From contig CAVTUH010000001.1 of assembly GCA_963737835.1 (NCBI GenBank), positions 1,674,001-1,738,000 of the forward strand: a stretch of DNA of 64,000 nt, in the 5' to 3' direction. The stretch comes from Palsa-1248 sp963737835 (GTDB taxonomy: Bacteria; Gemmatimonadota; Gemmatimonadetes; Gemmatimonadales; Gemmatimonadaceae). The notes beneath the pieces were generated by a model, which saw only the letters and a list, made by a program, of their open reading frames with translations, was not told the DNA's origin and did not search any database. Positions 21,361 to 31,687 of this stretch are shown piece by piece. Numbering within the stretch: the first letter of the stretch is position 1; the number at the start of each line of letters is the position of its first letter. The translations under genes and the position numbers were made by a program.

Positions 21361-23178
21361 GTGCCCCTCACTCTCGATTCCGCGCATCCGCCTCGCGCGA
21401 ACTGGGAAGTCCGCAAGATCGTTGTCATAGGGCCCGGCATCGTCGGGATGCCCATGGCCGCGCTGCTGGCGCACGCGCGGATCCGGGAAGGAAGCACCGA
21501 TCCCGCGCAGGTCGTTGTGCTCCAGCGGCCCTCGCCGACGTCGGGGTGGAAGGTCGATGCGATCAACGCGGGTCGCTCGCCGATCGGAGGGGTGGAGCCG
21601 GAGCTCGACAGGGTGGTTGCGGAAACCGTCCAGGCGGGGCTGCTGAGCGCGACGACCGACTACGCCACAGTACGCGATGCCGACGTGATCCTCGTCTGCG
21701 TGCAGACAGACAAGCGCGGATTCGCCCCCGACTACGGGCCCCTCTTCGAGGCACTGACCGGCGTGGGCGAGCATCTGCGCGAGCGACCGCAGGGCAACAT
21801 GCCGCTCATCATCTTCGAGTCAACGTTGGCCCCGTCGTCGATGACCACGGTGGTCCGGGAGCACTTCGCCCGCTATGGGCTGGTCGAAGGCCGCGACATT
21901 CTGCTCGGCAACAGTCCCAATCGTGTCATGCCAGGCCGGCTCGTCGAGCGCGTCCGTTCGTCCGACAAGATCGTGGCGGGGCTGCATCCGATCACGCCGG
22001 AGCTCATCGGGCGGCTGTACAGCCGGATCGTCACCCAGGGCACGCTGTACCCGACGAACAGCATGACGGCGGAGGTCGTGAAGACGCTCGAGAATGCGTA
22101 TCGCGATGTGCGCATCGCGTTCGCGGCCGAGGTCGTACGGTGGTGCGATGTGCACGACGTCGACTTCTACGCCGTGCGCGACGCCGTAAATGCGCGCCAG
22201 GGCCAGTCCGACGAGGCCTCACATCGACCCACCGCCGTCCCAAGCGGCGGCTTACTGATCCCTACCGTCGGCGTCGGCGGCCATTGTTTGCCCAAGGACG
22301 GCATTCTGCTCTGGTGGCGGGCCCTCGAGGCGCAGGTCGACGCGTCGCGCAGTCTCATTCTCGAGGCACGGCGGATCAACGACGAGTCGCCCGAGGAAAC
22401 CATCCGTCTGGCTGAGCGTGCACTCGGGCCCGCGAGCGTACGACAGGCGGTGACGCTGCTCGGTGTCGCTTATCGGTTCAATTCCGAAGATACGCGGAAC
22501 TCTCCCACACTCGCGCTGGCGCGTCTGCTGCGCGAACGCGGGGCCCGCGTGCGGCTCCATGATCCGTATGTCAAGCACGACGACCAGAATCTGGTGAAGA
22601 GTGGCTTTTCATCGGAGTTCACCAACGACCTCGCCGACGCATTGGCCGGGGCCGAGACGGTGATCATCTGCGCGGCACACCGCGACTACGTCGATTGCCC
22701 CCAGGTGGTCCTGGAGGCGGCGCCGCGACTCCGCTGCGTCGTCGACGGCGCGAACGCGTGGTCGCGGAGCCAGATCGGGAAGCCGACGGTCCGCTACGTC
22801 GGCATCGGGCGGGGGCACGCAGCGCCCGATCCGGCCTTGATCGATTTCATCTCGGACGCGTTCGTGGCAATGGAGCGCGGCCTTGCGCACGAGGTGCGTG
22901 CGCTCGTCGGGTTCCTCAACGGGCGATTCGCGGCGGACGCGTTCTCACGTGTGCAGTTCGATGAGGTGCGCCGTATCGCGGCAACGTGCGTGACGGGGTG
23001 CGCCATACCCGATGCTGCGACGATCGAGCCGCCCGATGCCTACGCACCCGCTGGTGATGGCGAGTGGCGGCTCTTGGGCCGAGCGCTGGCGTGGGCTGGC
23101 CGGACGGCCAGTGAAACGGACTCGTGGCAGGCATTGGCCCATGACGGTGGCCGCCGCCGCGATCGCGACTTCGCGTAG
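21361..23178 (+). CDS. UDP-glucose/GDP-mannose dehydrogenase family, with C-terminal extension
   Basis: 605 residues, about 150 more than usual. The NAD site GPGIVGMP (24-31) requires a start near GTG 21361. The catalytic cysteine is Cys 309 in GVGGHCLPKD, and the C-terminal UDP-binding part has GVAYRFNSEDTRNSPTLALA. It oxidises C6 of a nucleotide sugar to a uronate, probably of the WecC/Tuad subtype. After about residue 480 the protein continues with an extension (RGHAAPDPALIDFISDAFVA and on) of no recognised fold. It sits between asnB and a membrane glycosyltransferase in the same run. Confidence 0.9.
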   Translation: MPLTLDSAHPPRANWEVRKIVVIGPGIVGMPMAALLAHARIREGSTDPAQVVVLQRPSPTSGWKVDAINAGRSPIGGVEPELDRVVAETVQAGLLSATTDYATVRDADVILVCVQTDKRGFAPDYGPLFEALTGVGEHLRERPQGNMPLIIFESTLAPSSMTTVVREHFARYGLVEGRDILLGNSPNRVMPGRLVERVRSSDKIVAGLHPITPELIGRLYSRIVTQGTLYPTNSMTAEVVKTLENAYRDVRIAFAAEVVRWCDVHDVDFYAVRDAVNARQGQSDEASHRPTAVPSGGLLIPTVGVGGHCLPKDGILLWWRALEAQVDASRSLILEARRINDESPEETIRLAERALGPASVRQAVTLLGVAYRFNSEDTRNSPTLALARLLRERGARVRLHDPYVKHDDQNLVKSGFSSEFTNDLADALAGAETVIICAAHRDYVDCPQVVLEAAPRLRCVVDGANAWSRSQIGKPTVRYVGIGRGHAAPDPALIDFISDAFVAMERGLAHEVRALVGFLNGRFAADAFSRVQFDEVRRIAATCVTGCAIPDAATIEPPDAYAPAGDGEWRLLGRALAWAGRTASETDSWQALAHDGGRRRDRDFA

Positions 23179-23216
23179 CGGTTCGTGGCGCCGATGGGCC
23201 TATAAGGGGTTCACCA

Positions 23217-24791
23217 ATGGATACGTTCGTTACCTCTACCGATACACAGGCGCGCCCTGCAACACCAATCGCGCCGGTCCCTGACGCCCCGGTAGCGTCG
23301 CGGGGCGAACGGTGGGCAGTCGCGGGCGCGGTGATCGCATTGGCCGCACTCGCGACCTGGAACTCCACTCAGAAGAGTCTGTGGATCGACGAGGCGTACT
23401 CGGAGTACACGTCGCGCCTTCCCGTGCTGGGCGCGCTACGGCGCGGGTTGCACTACGAGTTGCAGGCCCCGCTCTACTTTGGTTTGCTCGCCCTCTGGCG
23501 CGATATCAATAGCAGCGTGATGTTCGGGCGCGCGCTGTCGACACTCGCAGCCATGGCATTCGTGGTCGTGATGGCGGCGATCGGGCGGCGCGCGGGGCTC
23601 ACGCGGTGGCGGTGGCTGGGGATAGCTTCTGCATTCGTTCCAGGTGTCGTGTGGGCCGCATCCGAGCTCCGTGGCTACGCGCTGGCCCTCCTGCTCACAG
23701 CGCTCACGCTCTACTTCTTTCTCGGGATCGTCCGGAGCACGACGCGCGTGGCTCCGAGGAATCTCGTCGGATACGCCGGCTCGGCCATCGCGCTGCTGTT
23801 CACGTTCTACTACGGCGGCTTCGCTCTGGCGGGCCAGTGGGTCGCTTCCGTCATCGCCAAGCGGCGCACGTCGCTGGTGACCGTCATGCTGGCCATTGCC
23901 GGCTGCGCCGTCGCACCGCTGGTCCTGATCATCCGGTCACAGGTCGCGCTGCATCCGATCGACAACTCCATCGCGCCGTCGACCAATCTTCGGTTCGCTC
24001 TGTACAAGACGGGCGATGTGATGATCGGTGCATTCGAGGGTCGCGCGGAGATCCTGTCATGGCCACACGTCGTGCCGATGTTTCTGGCCATTGCCATCGC
24101 GTTTCCGCTGCTGCGCACGCTGGCGCCTCGGACTCCGTGGGATCGCGACGAGGCAGCGCTCACGGTGTCGGCCATCGTCCCACTCGCGGTGCTCGGCCTG
24201 CTGCGACTGTTCCGCGTGACCCCGGTGCACCCGCAGCACTTTCTGGTCGCGATGCCAGGATTGCTGCTCATGTATGCCATCTGGATCGACCGCACGACAA
24301 TGGGGTGGGCGCGCCTCGCGGAGCGCGGCGGCGTCATAGGACTGACGGCCGTCTGTCTCTTGAGCTACCAACGCCACGGCGTGCAACGCGAGGACTGGCG
24401 GAGTGCCGCACGCTATGTCGCAGAGCGCGCGGCGCCCGGCGACATCGTGTTGGTGTACGATCCGGACCGGCTGCTGCCCTTCAACGATTACTTCCAACCG
24501 ATTGATCCGAGCACTCGGGTCTATGGGGTGCCCGTGGACATCAATCTCGAGTCGTACGACCCGATCGCATACGCGATTCGGGACACGACAGTCGTGGCGG
24601 CACGACTCGCCTCGCTGAACGCGATGCAGCATCCGGTGTGGTTCGTCACCGCCGCCCAAGTGCTCGACCCTCTCAGGAACGGTCCGACCCTGGTGCTCAC
24701 CTATTTGGGCGCCCATGACCATCTGGACGCTCCGGTGTCGTTCGATGGCGTGCAAATCGTCCGTGCGCAACCGGCAGCACCTCGTGAGTAG
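23217..24791 (+). CDS. Polytopic membrane glycosyltransferase (GT39/ArnT-like)
   Basis: 524 residues with about ten hydrophobic segments. The N-terminal loop SLWIDEAYSEYTSR carries the acidic pair typical of lipid-sugar-dependent GT-C enzymes, followed by LQAPLYFGLLALWRDI. AAGGGGT is absent but AAGGGGTT-like AAGGGGTTC just before ATG 23217 gives a reasonable ribosome site. It probably uses a polyprenyl-phosphate sugar on the outer side of the inner membrane. Its stop overlaps the presumed GTG start of the flippase. Confidence 0.85.
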   Translation: MDTFVTSTDTQARPATPIAPVPDAPVASRGERWAVAGAVIALAALATWNSTQKSLWIDEAYSEYTSRLPVLGALRRGLHYELQAPLYFGLLALWRDINSSVMFGRALSTLAAMAFVVVMAAIGRRAGLTRWRWLGIASAFVPGVVWAASELRGYALALLLTALTLYFFLGIVRSTTRVAPRNLVGYAGSAIALLFTFYYGGFALAGQWVASVIAKRRTSLVTVMLAIAGCAVAPLVLIIRSQVALHPIDNSIAPSTNLRFALYKTGDVMIGAFEGRAEILSWPHVVPMFLAIAIAFPLLRTLAPRTPWDRDEAALTVSAIVPLAVLGLLRLFRVTPVHPQHFLVAMPGLLLMYAIWIDRTTMGWARLAERGGVIGLTAVCLLSYQRHGVQREDWRSAARYVAERAAPGDIVLVYDPDRLLPFNDYFQPIDPSTRVYGVPVDINLESYDPIAYAIRDTTVVAARLASLNAMQHPVWFVTAAQVLDPLRNGPTLVLTYLGAHDHLDAPVSFDGVQIVRAQPAAPRE

Positions 24792-26419
24792 TCCCGTCGA
24801 ATCGCTGTCCGGAACGACCGAAGCGGCGGCGCGCGCAAACGCCGAGGCCGGCGGCGTCATGTCCATCGGCGGCGATCCATTCATGCCGCCCGTTGACATC
24901 GAGGCGCCGCCGGCGCCGGTCAAGTTCGAGGCGATGGGCAAGAGTGCGCTGCTGTTCGCGGGCGCGGCACTCATCAGCAAGATGCTGTCGTTCGTGATGC
25001 TGCCGCTGTACACGCACTATCTGTCGGTGGCCGATTACGGCGCCCTCGAGCTGGTCGAGAACAGCCTCGAATGTCTTGACGATCGTCGCCGGGTCGCGAC
25101 TGCTAGGCGGCGTCTTTCGCTTCTACTACAAAGCGAACACTGACGCTGACCGTCGCGGCGTGATCTCCACCTCGCTGTGGATCGTTTGCGGGGGCTACGC
25201 GGCGGCAGGGCTACTCGCACTGCTCCTGGCGCCGTCGATCGCGCACTACGTGCTGGGGTCCGACCAGTACACGGGGTTAGTCCGGTTGGGGGCCGTAAGC
25301 GCCATCACGTCCGCGCCGACTTTCGTCCCAAGCCCATACTTCCGCGCAATGGGTCGGTTCCGCCTAATCGTTGGCGCTCAGCTGGCCCGGTTATCGATAC
25401 AGGTGATCCTCAACGTCCTGCTCTTGACAGTCGCTCACCTGGGAGCTCGGGCGATGTTTCTGAGCACGATAGTGGCGAATTCCTGTATTGGCGCCGTGCT
25501 CATGGTCCTGGCGGTACGTGGTGTGGGACTTCGATACGTGCGCTCCGTGGCGCGCGACCTGTATCGGTTCGGCCTTCCGCTGATAGCGACCCAAATTGCG
25601 ACCTTCGTACTGACCTATGGAGACCGGCCGTTTCTGCGAGCGTCGAGGAATCTCACCTACGTCGGCAACTACACGCTGGCCTATCAGTTTGCCTTTCTCC
25701 TCCCCTTCCTCGCACAGACCCCCATCGAGATGGTCCTAAGTCCGAAGCGCTATGAGCTAGCCGATCGCGGTGACCGACACGGCATATACGCGCAGATGTT
25801 CCTGTACCAGAACTTCATCCTCCTCACTGGTGCCGTTGGCATCTGTCTGTTCGTGCGCGTCGGCTTGCAGATGCTGACACCGCCAGCATACTGGCCCGCG
25901 GCGAACGTTGTTCCCATCCTGCTGATCGCGATGGTGCTTCAGGCCTGGACGGCTGCTCAGGACATCGGCATCAGCATTAGCGAGCGTACGAAATGGACGG
26001 CCATCGCCAACTGGCTCGCCGCGGTCGCGGTATTCGCGGGCTATGCGCTCCTCATCCCGCGTTGGGGCAGCTGGGGCGCCGCGATCGCCACCGTGATTGG
26101 TTACTTGGTCCGCTACGCGGGGGCCTACGTGAAATCGCAGCAGCTCTGGCCGGTGCGATACAACTGGCCTCCAGTCATGCGGCTCCTTGCGTTGGCTATA
26201 GGCGTCGTGATCGCGGGGGTGCTGCTGCCAGCTGGCCCACTCGCGCTGGCCATCGTCGCTCGCGCGTCATTGTTCGCCGCGTACGTGACACTCGCGTGGA
26301 AACTGCCGATCCTCACGCAGGCCGAACGACAGGCGGTCCGCCGCCTGGGCGGCAAGGTCCTGGACGCCGCGGTCGGTGTCCTCAAACGCGCAGGCACCGA
26401 GAATGCAGTCCCGTCGTGA
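24784..26419 (+). CDS. Oligosaccharide flippase (Wzx/MATE-like), one-base frameshift
   Basis: Membrane translocase for lipid-linked repeat units. The first frame carries ALLFAGAALISKMLSFVMLPLYTHY, LSVADYGALELVENS, which are typical flippase beginnings. An extra A near 25069-25071 (CTCGAATGTC) shifts the frame; removing it gives NSLDVLTIVAGSRLLGGVFR and the remaining helices (25076 on). The joined length is about 545 residues. The start GTG 24784 overlaps the upstream stop; ATG 24859, preceded by GAGG, is an alternative. C-terminal residues KAEQ-like LTQAERQAVRRL are cytoplasmic. Confidence 0.87.
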
Positions 26420-26470
26420 TGGCCCGCGGCAACCAGAAGACTCTCGCACTAGCGGTCCACCGGTGCCACG

Positions 26471-27514
26471 ATGACCGACCCAACGGCTCGATTACAGGCA
26501 ACGACAGCGTATAGCCGATCGGCTCCGCCCACAGCGCCGACCGTCAGCGTCATCATCCCGACGTACAACTTCGGGCACTTCATCGAAGACGCAGTGGCGA
26601 GCGTGCTCGATCAGGACGTGCCAGGGGTCGAAGTCATCATCGTGGACGATGGGTCGATCGACGATACGGCCGAGCGCCTGTCGCGCATGACCGATCCAAG
26701 ACTGCGCACTGCCCGCTTGCCACACGGCGGAGTCGGCGCCGCTCGCAACCACGGCCTGTCATTGGCGCGTGGACGGCATATCGCATTTCTCGATGCCGAC
26801 GATCAATGGCGCCCCGGCAAGTTGGCTCGGCAAATCGCACTCCTGGAGAGCGAACCGGATGTCGGTTTCGTCTTCACGAATTTCGTCCGCTTCAATGAAC
26901 GAGGCTTTCACAAGGAGACGCAATTCGACCTGGTGCCGGAGCTGGCAACACTGCCGAGTCGGCCGTCTCGCGAGGGCGGCGGCCAGGTCCTCGCCGGCGA
27001 CACCTTCTGCAACCTGGTGCCCTTGTCTCAGCTCCCGTGCTGGACGCAGACGATGCTCGCGCGCGCCAAGGTGGTGCGCGGGCTCGAGTTTCCGGCGGAC
27101 ATGAGGCTCAGTCAAGACCTCTTCTACGTATTGAACACCTATCGCGTCGCAAATGGCGCCTACATCAATGATCCACTCGTCGAGGTGCGGCGCCACTCGC
27201 GGAACAGCTATCGCCGGGCGGATGTGAAGCTCCTGCCAGACATCAATGCGCTGACTCGCACCTTGCCGTTGACGACCAGCCGGCCGCAACGGGACGTGCT
27301 TCGACGTCGACTGGGGAGAGCGTGGCTCGCAGCGGGATCTCATTTCTTCCGCGCCGGCAAGCCACGGTTGGCGTGCAAGGCTTATTACCATGCGCTCGAC
27401 TATCCAGACGTCCGTCTGCACGCGGCTACGCGTTTGCTCCTCGCGCCCTTCGCGGCGCTCTTCGCACTAGTGCGAGGCCGCGAGACCGCCGCGTTCCCGA
27501 GCAAAAGCCCGTAG
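26471..27514 (+). CDS. GT2-family glycosyltransferase
   Basis: 347 residues with GT-A fold signatures: VSVIIPTYNFGHFIEDAV, VDDGSIDDTAE and the DxD motif FLDADDQW. It is soluble and likely adds one sugar in the cytoplasm. No ribosome site is obvious before ATG 26471. The 3' end overlaps the 3' end of the minus-strand GT4 gene by about 48 bases. Confidence 0.92.
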   Translation: MTDPTARLQATTAYSRSAPPTAPTVSVIIPTYNFGHFIEDAVASVLDQDVPGVEVIIVDDGSIDDTAERLSRMTDPRLRTARLPHGGVGAARNHGLSLARGRHIAFLDADDQWRPGKLARQIALLESEPDVGFVFTNFVRFNERGFHKETQFDLVPELATLPSRPSREGGGQVLAGDTFCNLVPLSQLPCWTQTMLARAKVVRGLEFPADMRLSQDLFYVLNTYRVANGAYINDPLVEVRRHSRNSYRRADVKLLPDINALTRTLPLTTSRPQRDVLRRRLGRAWLAAGSHFFRAGKPRLACKAYYHALDYPDVRLHAATRLLLAPFAALFALVRGRETAAFPSKSP

Positions 27515-28639
27515 CCCTGAAGGACTGACGAGCGACGCCGCGTAAAGCTCTTCGTAGGCGGCCGTCATCGTCTCGATTGAGAACTCAGTCAGCGCGCGCG
27601 TCAAGGCGGTGTTCGCCAGACGTTGCCTAAGGGCCGGCTCGGCCCGTACCCGCTCGAGGGCCGCAGTCAACCTCGCGACGTCTCCGGGCGGTGTGAGAAG
27701 ACCGTCCACGTCGTCAGCCACGGCTTCTGGGATCCCCGACGTCGCCGACGCGACGATCGCCTTGCCCGCGCGCATGGCCTCGAGCAACGCCAGTGGCAAC
27801 CCCTCCCAGAGCGACGGCATCGCAAAAATGTCGGCGGCTGCCAGCAGGTCGCCAACATCATCCCGATGGCCAAGCAGGTGTACTCTGTCGCTGACGTCCA
27901 TCTCCCGGCAGAGCGCCTCTAGCGCAACTCGCTCGGGACCGTTGCCGGCAATGGCCAGTCGCCAGGACGCGCCCTCTGCGGGGAGTGCGGCCAGCGCGCG
28001 AATGAGCACTGCGTGTCCCTTCCGTGGAACCAGGCTGCCGGTCGCGAGCACGAGCAGCTCGTCAGGGGCAATCCGCAACTCGCGACGCATTCGTGACCGA
28101 TCACCCGTGGAGGGCGGGACGCCGTTCGGGATAACGCGCAGCGTGCTCGGACGAAGCCCCAGCTGCTCGTCCAGAAAGCGCTTGGTGTCGTGCGACACAG
28201 CGACCACAGCGTCGCTCAATCGAAAGGCGGCGCGCAACGACATCCGACGTCGCCAGCGGGTGGTCATCACCTGGTTCCCATGCATCGTCGTGATGTGCGG
28301 TCGGCGCAGCCAACTCGCGGTCGCTGCGCCATACACCGCCATGGTGAACTCGTGGCTGTGGATGATGTCAACGTGCCGGCGCCTCAGCATCGCGGCCATG
28401 CCTCGCGCACACCGCCAATCCAACGGCTGACGTAACAGGAACTGCTCCGGCTCGAAGCCGCGTTCCCGAAACTTCTCGGCAAGCCAGCCGCATCCCGTTG
28501 CCGGACCCACCGGTACGACCTCGTGTCCTCTGGCTCGCAACGCTTCGGCGAGTCGGAGTACGACCATCTCGGCCCCGCCCGGACCATCGGACTCGAGCAT
28601 CTGTGCGACGACGAGCTTGTGCCCGACTGGAGTCGTCAT
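27467..28639 (-). CDS. GT4-family glycosyltransferase
   Basis: 390 residues from ATG 28639, which overlaps the upstream GT2 stop by ATGA. GT-B hallmarks are GPGGAEMVVLRLAEAL, IIHSHEFTMAVYG, VIPNGVPP, LATGSLVPRKGHAVLI, and the nucleotide-sugar site PSLWEGLPLALLEAMRAGK with the E-x7-E pair. It ends a five-gene minus-strand operon (28636 to 33065) in which neighbours overlap. Confidence 0.92.
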   Translation of the reverse strand: MTTPVGHKLVVAQMLESDGPGGAEMVVLRLAEALRARGHEVVPVGPATGCGWLAEKFRERGFEPEQFLLRQPLDWRCARGMAAMLRRRHVDIIHSHEFTMAVYGAATASWLRRPHITTMHGNQVMTTRWRRRMSLRAAFRLSDAVVAVSHDTKRFLDEQLGLRPSTLRVIPNGVPPSTGDRSRMRRELRIAPDELLVLATGSLVPRKGHAVLIRALAALPAEGASWRLAIAGNGPERVALEALCREMDVSDRVHLLGHRDDVGDLLAAADIFAMPSLWEGLPLALLEAMRAGKAIVASATSGIPEAVADDVDGLLTPPGDVARLTAALERVRAEPALRQRLANTALTRALTEFSIETMTAAYEELYAASLVSPSGLRAFARERGGLAASH

Positions 28640-29742
28640 CGACGCGTCACGCGCCGCAAAAGGCGTTTGCCCCCGTGGAGCGCGCCGAGCGCGGTGGGCG
28701 GCAGGAGACTCGCGGCCCACATCGCAGCGCCCCGGCGTCCGATCGGCACGCCAGACTCACCAAGGCGGCGCAAGGTCTGTCGCACTGCGGTCCCATCGCG
28801 CTCGCTGAGCTGGGCGTACGCCAGACGGAGCAGCAGGTTGCGTCGGCCATTTGCGAGTGCCTCGCGGTAGTCAGCGTGCATCGGTCGACGGGTCGCCGCC
28901 GCATCGAGGCTGCGGAGCGCGATTTCCGTGAGCCGGTCGACGTTGTGCCCCGCGGTCAGCGAGTCGTTACTCGCCGTACGATAGTTGACCAGTCTCGACA
29001 TCACCACGAGGGCCGGCGAATATGCGGCCGCACGATGGAAGAACTCCGTCTCCTCGGCCAGTCGCAACGAGGCATCAAAGCCACCAAGGTGCGTGAAAAA
29101 CGCTCGCCGGATCAGCGCAGATGAAGGCAGCGCAACGTTGCCGAGAAAAAGGAGGCCGAACAGATCGCCGTGAAAGCAGGCATGGTCGCCGCCAGCTGCG
29201 GTCACGCTGAAGGGATGGAGGTGCTTGATGAACAGCTGCTCGGGTTCGCAACCGACCTCGCCAAAAATAGGGAACGCGCCTGCGAAGCTTTGTGGGCCGC
29301 TGCGAGTCCCACCACTGCCATCGACGATCTCGCACCCAGTGACAGACCATGCGGCCGCGGGGATCGCTCGATGGGCCGCCATCTGCACTTCCAGCTTCGC
29401 CGGCTCCCACCAGTCGTCCGAATCGAGCAGCGCAATCCAATCACCGCGCGCCTCCGCAATCCCGGCGTTCCGCGCCGCCGCGACACCACCGTTGGGAATA
29501 CGGAGATACCGAATGCGATCGCCCCACTCGCCGCACCGCTGAGGTGTGTCGTCGGACGAGCCGTCGTCCACGACGATCACCTCGCACGGCGAATAGGTTT
29601 GCTCGAGCGCGGATGCAATGGCGCGAGGCAGCAACGCTGCTCGGTTGTAGGTCGGTATCACCACCGAGATGCTGGGCGCGGCCGCGGCAACGTCGCCGGA
29701 CACAGCTAATGTCTCACTGGGCGCGCATTCCGCCGACGCCAC
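28636..29742 (-). CDS. GT2-family glycosyltransferase
   Basis: 368 residues. ISVVIPTYNRAALLPRAIA, VDDGSSDDTPQRCG and LLDSDDWW are the nucleotide-sugar and metal motifs of GT-A enzymes. Its 5' end overlaps the PHP gene by about 37 bases and its 3' end overlaps the GT4 start by ATGA, so it is translated within the operon. Donor and acceptor are unknown. Confidence 0.92.
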   Translation of the reverse strand: MASAECAPSETLAVSGDVAAAAPSISVVIPTYNRAALLPRAIASALEQTYSPCEVIVVDDGSSDDTPQRCGEWGDRIRYLRIPNGGVAAARNAGIAEARGDWIALLDSDDWWEPAKLEVQMAAHRAIPAAAWSVTGCEIVDGSGGTRSGPQSFAGAFPIFGEVGCEPEQLFIKHLHPFSVTAAGGDHACFHGDLFGLLFLGNVALPSSALIRRAFFTHLGGFDASLRLAEETEFFHRAAAYSPALVVMSRLVNYRTASNDSLTAGHNVDRLTEIALRSLDAAATRRPMHADYREALANGRRNLLLRLAYAQLSERDGTAVRQTLRRLGESGVPIGRRGAAMWAASLLPPTALGALHGGKRLLRRVTRR

Positions 29743-30500
29743 GCACGGGTCACACGCTCCTGCGTACGCTCAACCCGATCGAAGACCGCGCGGACCGCCA
29801 TCAGGCCGAACAACATCGCCGCCGGGAGCTCTGCATTTGCCGCGAAGGACATCGTCTGACCGTGGTTCCGAAACCGTCCTTCGCGAATGGCAACGAGCGG
29901 GTCGGCCAGATCACGTTGATCCGTCAAGACCACGCGGGTCCGGCGGTCGTTGCTGGCATCATGCTGATCCAGCCCCGCGACGCCGACGACCGCTGGGCGC
30001 GTTCGTTGGACGACGTGCAGCAGCGCGATCGCGCGTGGGTCGGGCAGATAGCGCGTGTTGTAGGAGGCATTCCAGACTTCGACAGCGTCAATGCAGTCGC
30101 GAACGATCCCGGGCACGCGATACGCGGTCAAGACGGGGTGAGCCAGAATCGTCAGACGAGCCGCATCTGCGACCTCCTCAGCAAAGCCTTCTAGCGTGGC
30201 TGGAGGCTCCACCCAGCGATCGAGACCACACGCCAGCAGGTGCAGTCCTCGGTATCGCGCAAATCGAAACTCGAGCCCGGGGATCAACGTGACGCGATCA
30301 TCGGACACCGCGTTGCACGCCGCGCGATACTCGGCGAACAGGCCAGCGTCGAAGTCCTCGGCGTGATCCGTCATGCCAATGAATCGAATGCCAGCAGCCA
30401 CTGCGCGATCCCGGATCCTCTCGAGCGGATCGTGCCCGTCGCGTGAGTACGAGCTGTGCACATGGACCGCACCAGCGAGTCCGATGGCTCTGTGTGCCAT
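29706..30500 (-). CDS. PHP-domain metal-dependent phosphoesterase
   Basis: About 264 residues from ATG 30500, whose codon overlaps the stop of the ATP-grasp gene (TGATG). The PHP metal motif HVHSSYSRDG (residues 13-22) is intact, as are GMTDHAEDF, PGLEF and LAHPVL. Members hydrolyse phosphate esters or pyrophosphate bonds. Being tightly coupled to ATP-grasp and GT genes, it may process a phosphorylated sugar or lipid intermediate, or act as a tyrosine-phosphatase-like regulator of the BY-kinase (CpsB/YwqE are PHP enzymes). The second idea is attractive but unproven. Confidence 0.87.
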   Translation of the reverse strand: MAHRAIGLAGAVHVHSSYSRDGHDPLERIRDRAVAAGIRFIGMTDHAEDFDAGLFAEYRAACNAVSDDRVTLIPGLEFRFARYRGLHLLACGLDRWVEPPATLEGFAEEVADAARLTILAHPVLTAYRVPGIVRDCIDAVEVWNASYNTRYLPDPRAIALLHVVQRTRPAVVGVAGLDQHDASNDRRTRVVLTDQRDLADPLVAIREGRFRNHGQTMSFAANAELPAAMLFGLMAVRAVFDRVERTQERVTRAWRRRNARPVRH

Positions 30501-31687
30501 CACTGTCCCCGGAACCATCGTGCCGACTCGTTCAAGAACGGCATTGGATCGTCCAGCCGAAAGACCGCGTCACGCTCGAACGGCCGCCAGCGCGCGAGAA
30601 AATCGACGACGACCGACGCCCGAGTCGGAGCTCCTGGTGGGAGCGCCAGCTCTGCATCGGTGCGACGGAGCCGCGCCAGGACATGGTCGACCTCGCCCCA
30701 CCACCATCGGCCGCGTGTACCGACGCGATAGCCGGACTTCGGCGGGACACGTTCGCCCAGTGCGCACCGGACGAGCAGCTGCGGGAAATCGACGCCGGCG
30801 TCGACCGCGAGCTGCAGCGATCCCCAGAAGCGCCCATTGATTTCCATCAGGTAAGGCGTTCCCGTGGCCGCATCGAGCTTGTACTCGACCATCGCCACCC
30901 CGCGCCAGTTGAGCGCGTCCAACAGCCGCTCCGACTGCGCCATCAACTCAGAGTCGAGCTCCACCGCCTCCGCGTACACGCTGACACCGCCCGACGGTGG
31001 CTTCTCGCGAATGCGCCAATGCGCAAAGGAGGCGATGGTCACATCATCCCAGCGTAACAGGAAGACACCGCAACCCGGCCCGGTCAGTCGCTGTTGAATC
31101 AGCAATGGATAGGCCGCCGCAGGCATGTCGGCGGTGCGTGCCCGTAGCTCGGCAGCGTCTCTGGCATGTCGCACGGTGTGCTTCGAGCGGACCCCGTCGC
31201 GCTCACTGACTGATCGCGCCGGTTTGATCACGACGGGATACGGCAACGCAGCCGAGTCGAGACTCGCCAGGTTCTCTCGAGTCGGAATCTCCCACTGCTG
31301 CGGCACTGAGATGCCGAGCGCCGGTGCCATCGCACTCAGGGCCTGTTTGTCGCTCGCAGCACGAAACGTGTCGATCGGCGGAAAGGGGATCAGCGCTCGC
31401 CGGAACTGTGTGTGCGCACCGAGCACCGCGAGCAACGCAGGCTCTGTAACCGGTATGACGACATCGATGCCGCACGTCTCGACATACGACGCGAGCGCGG
31501 CGGTAAAGTCACCGGGTTGCCGCAGCGGATCGGGCGCGACGAAGGTCTGTGTGGCTTGGCGCGACACTCCAGCCAGCGTGCGCCGCCGTCGGCCGCACAC
31601 GTGCACCGCGAAACCCGCGCTGCCTAACGACCGGACGACGGCGAGGGCAGCTCGCTCATCGCCGTCGGTCACCAACACGGACGTCAT
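30500..31687 (-). CDS. ATP-grasp ligase
   Basis: 395 residues with the N-terminal Rossmann-like segment MTSVLVTDGDERAALAVVRSL, ATP-binding PVVIKPARSV, and the metal-binding end YLMEINGRFWGS. Carbamoyl-phosphate-synthase-like ATP-grasp enzymes of this kind join a carboxylate to an amine or another nucleophile. In a glycan locus it could attach an amino acid to a sugar acid. The start overlaps the 3' end of the polymerase gene by 32 bases. Confidence 0.87.
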   Translation of the reverse strand: MTSVLVTDGDERAALAVVRSLGSAGFAVHVCGRRRRTLAGVSRQATQTFVAPDPLRQPGDFTAALASYVETCGIDVVIPVTEPALLAVLGAHTQFRRALIPFPPIDTFRAASDKQALSAMAPALGISVPQQWEIPTRENLASLDSAALPYPVVIKPARSVSERDGVRSKHTVRHARDAAELRARTADMPAAAYPLLIQQRLTGPGCGVFLLRWDDVTIASFAHWRIREKPPSGGVSVYAEAVELDSELMAQSERLLDALNWRGVAMVEYKLDAATGTPYLMEINGRFWGSLQLAVDAGVDFPQLLVRCALGERVPPKSGYRVGTRGRWWWGEVDHVLARLRRTDAELALPPGAPTRASVVVDFLARWRPFERDAVFRLDDPMPFLNESARWFRGQ

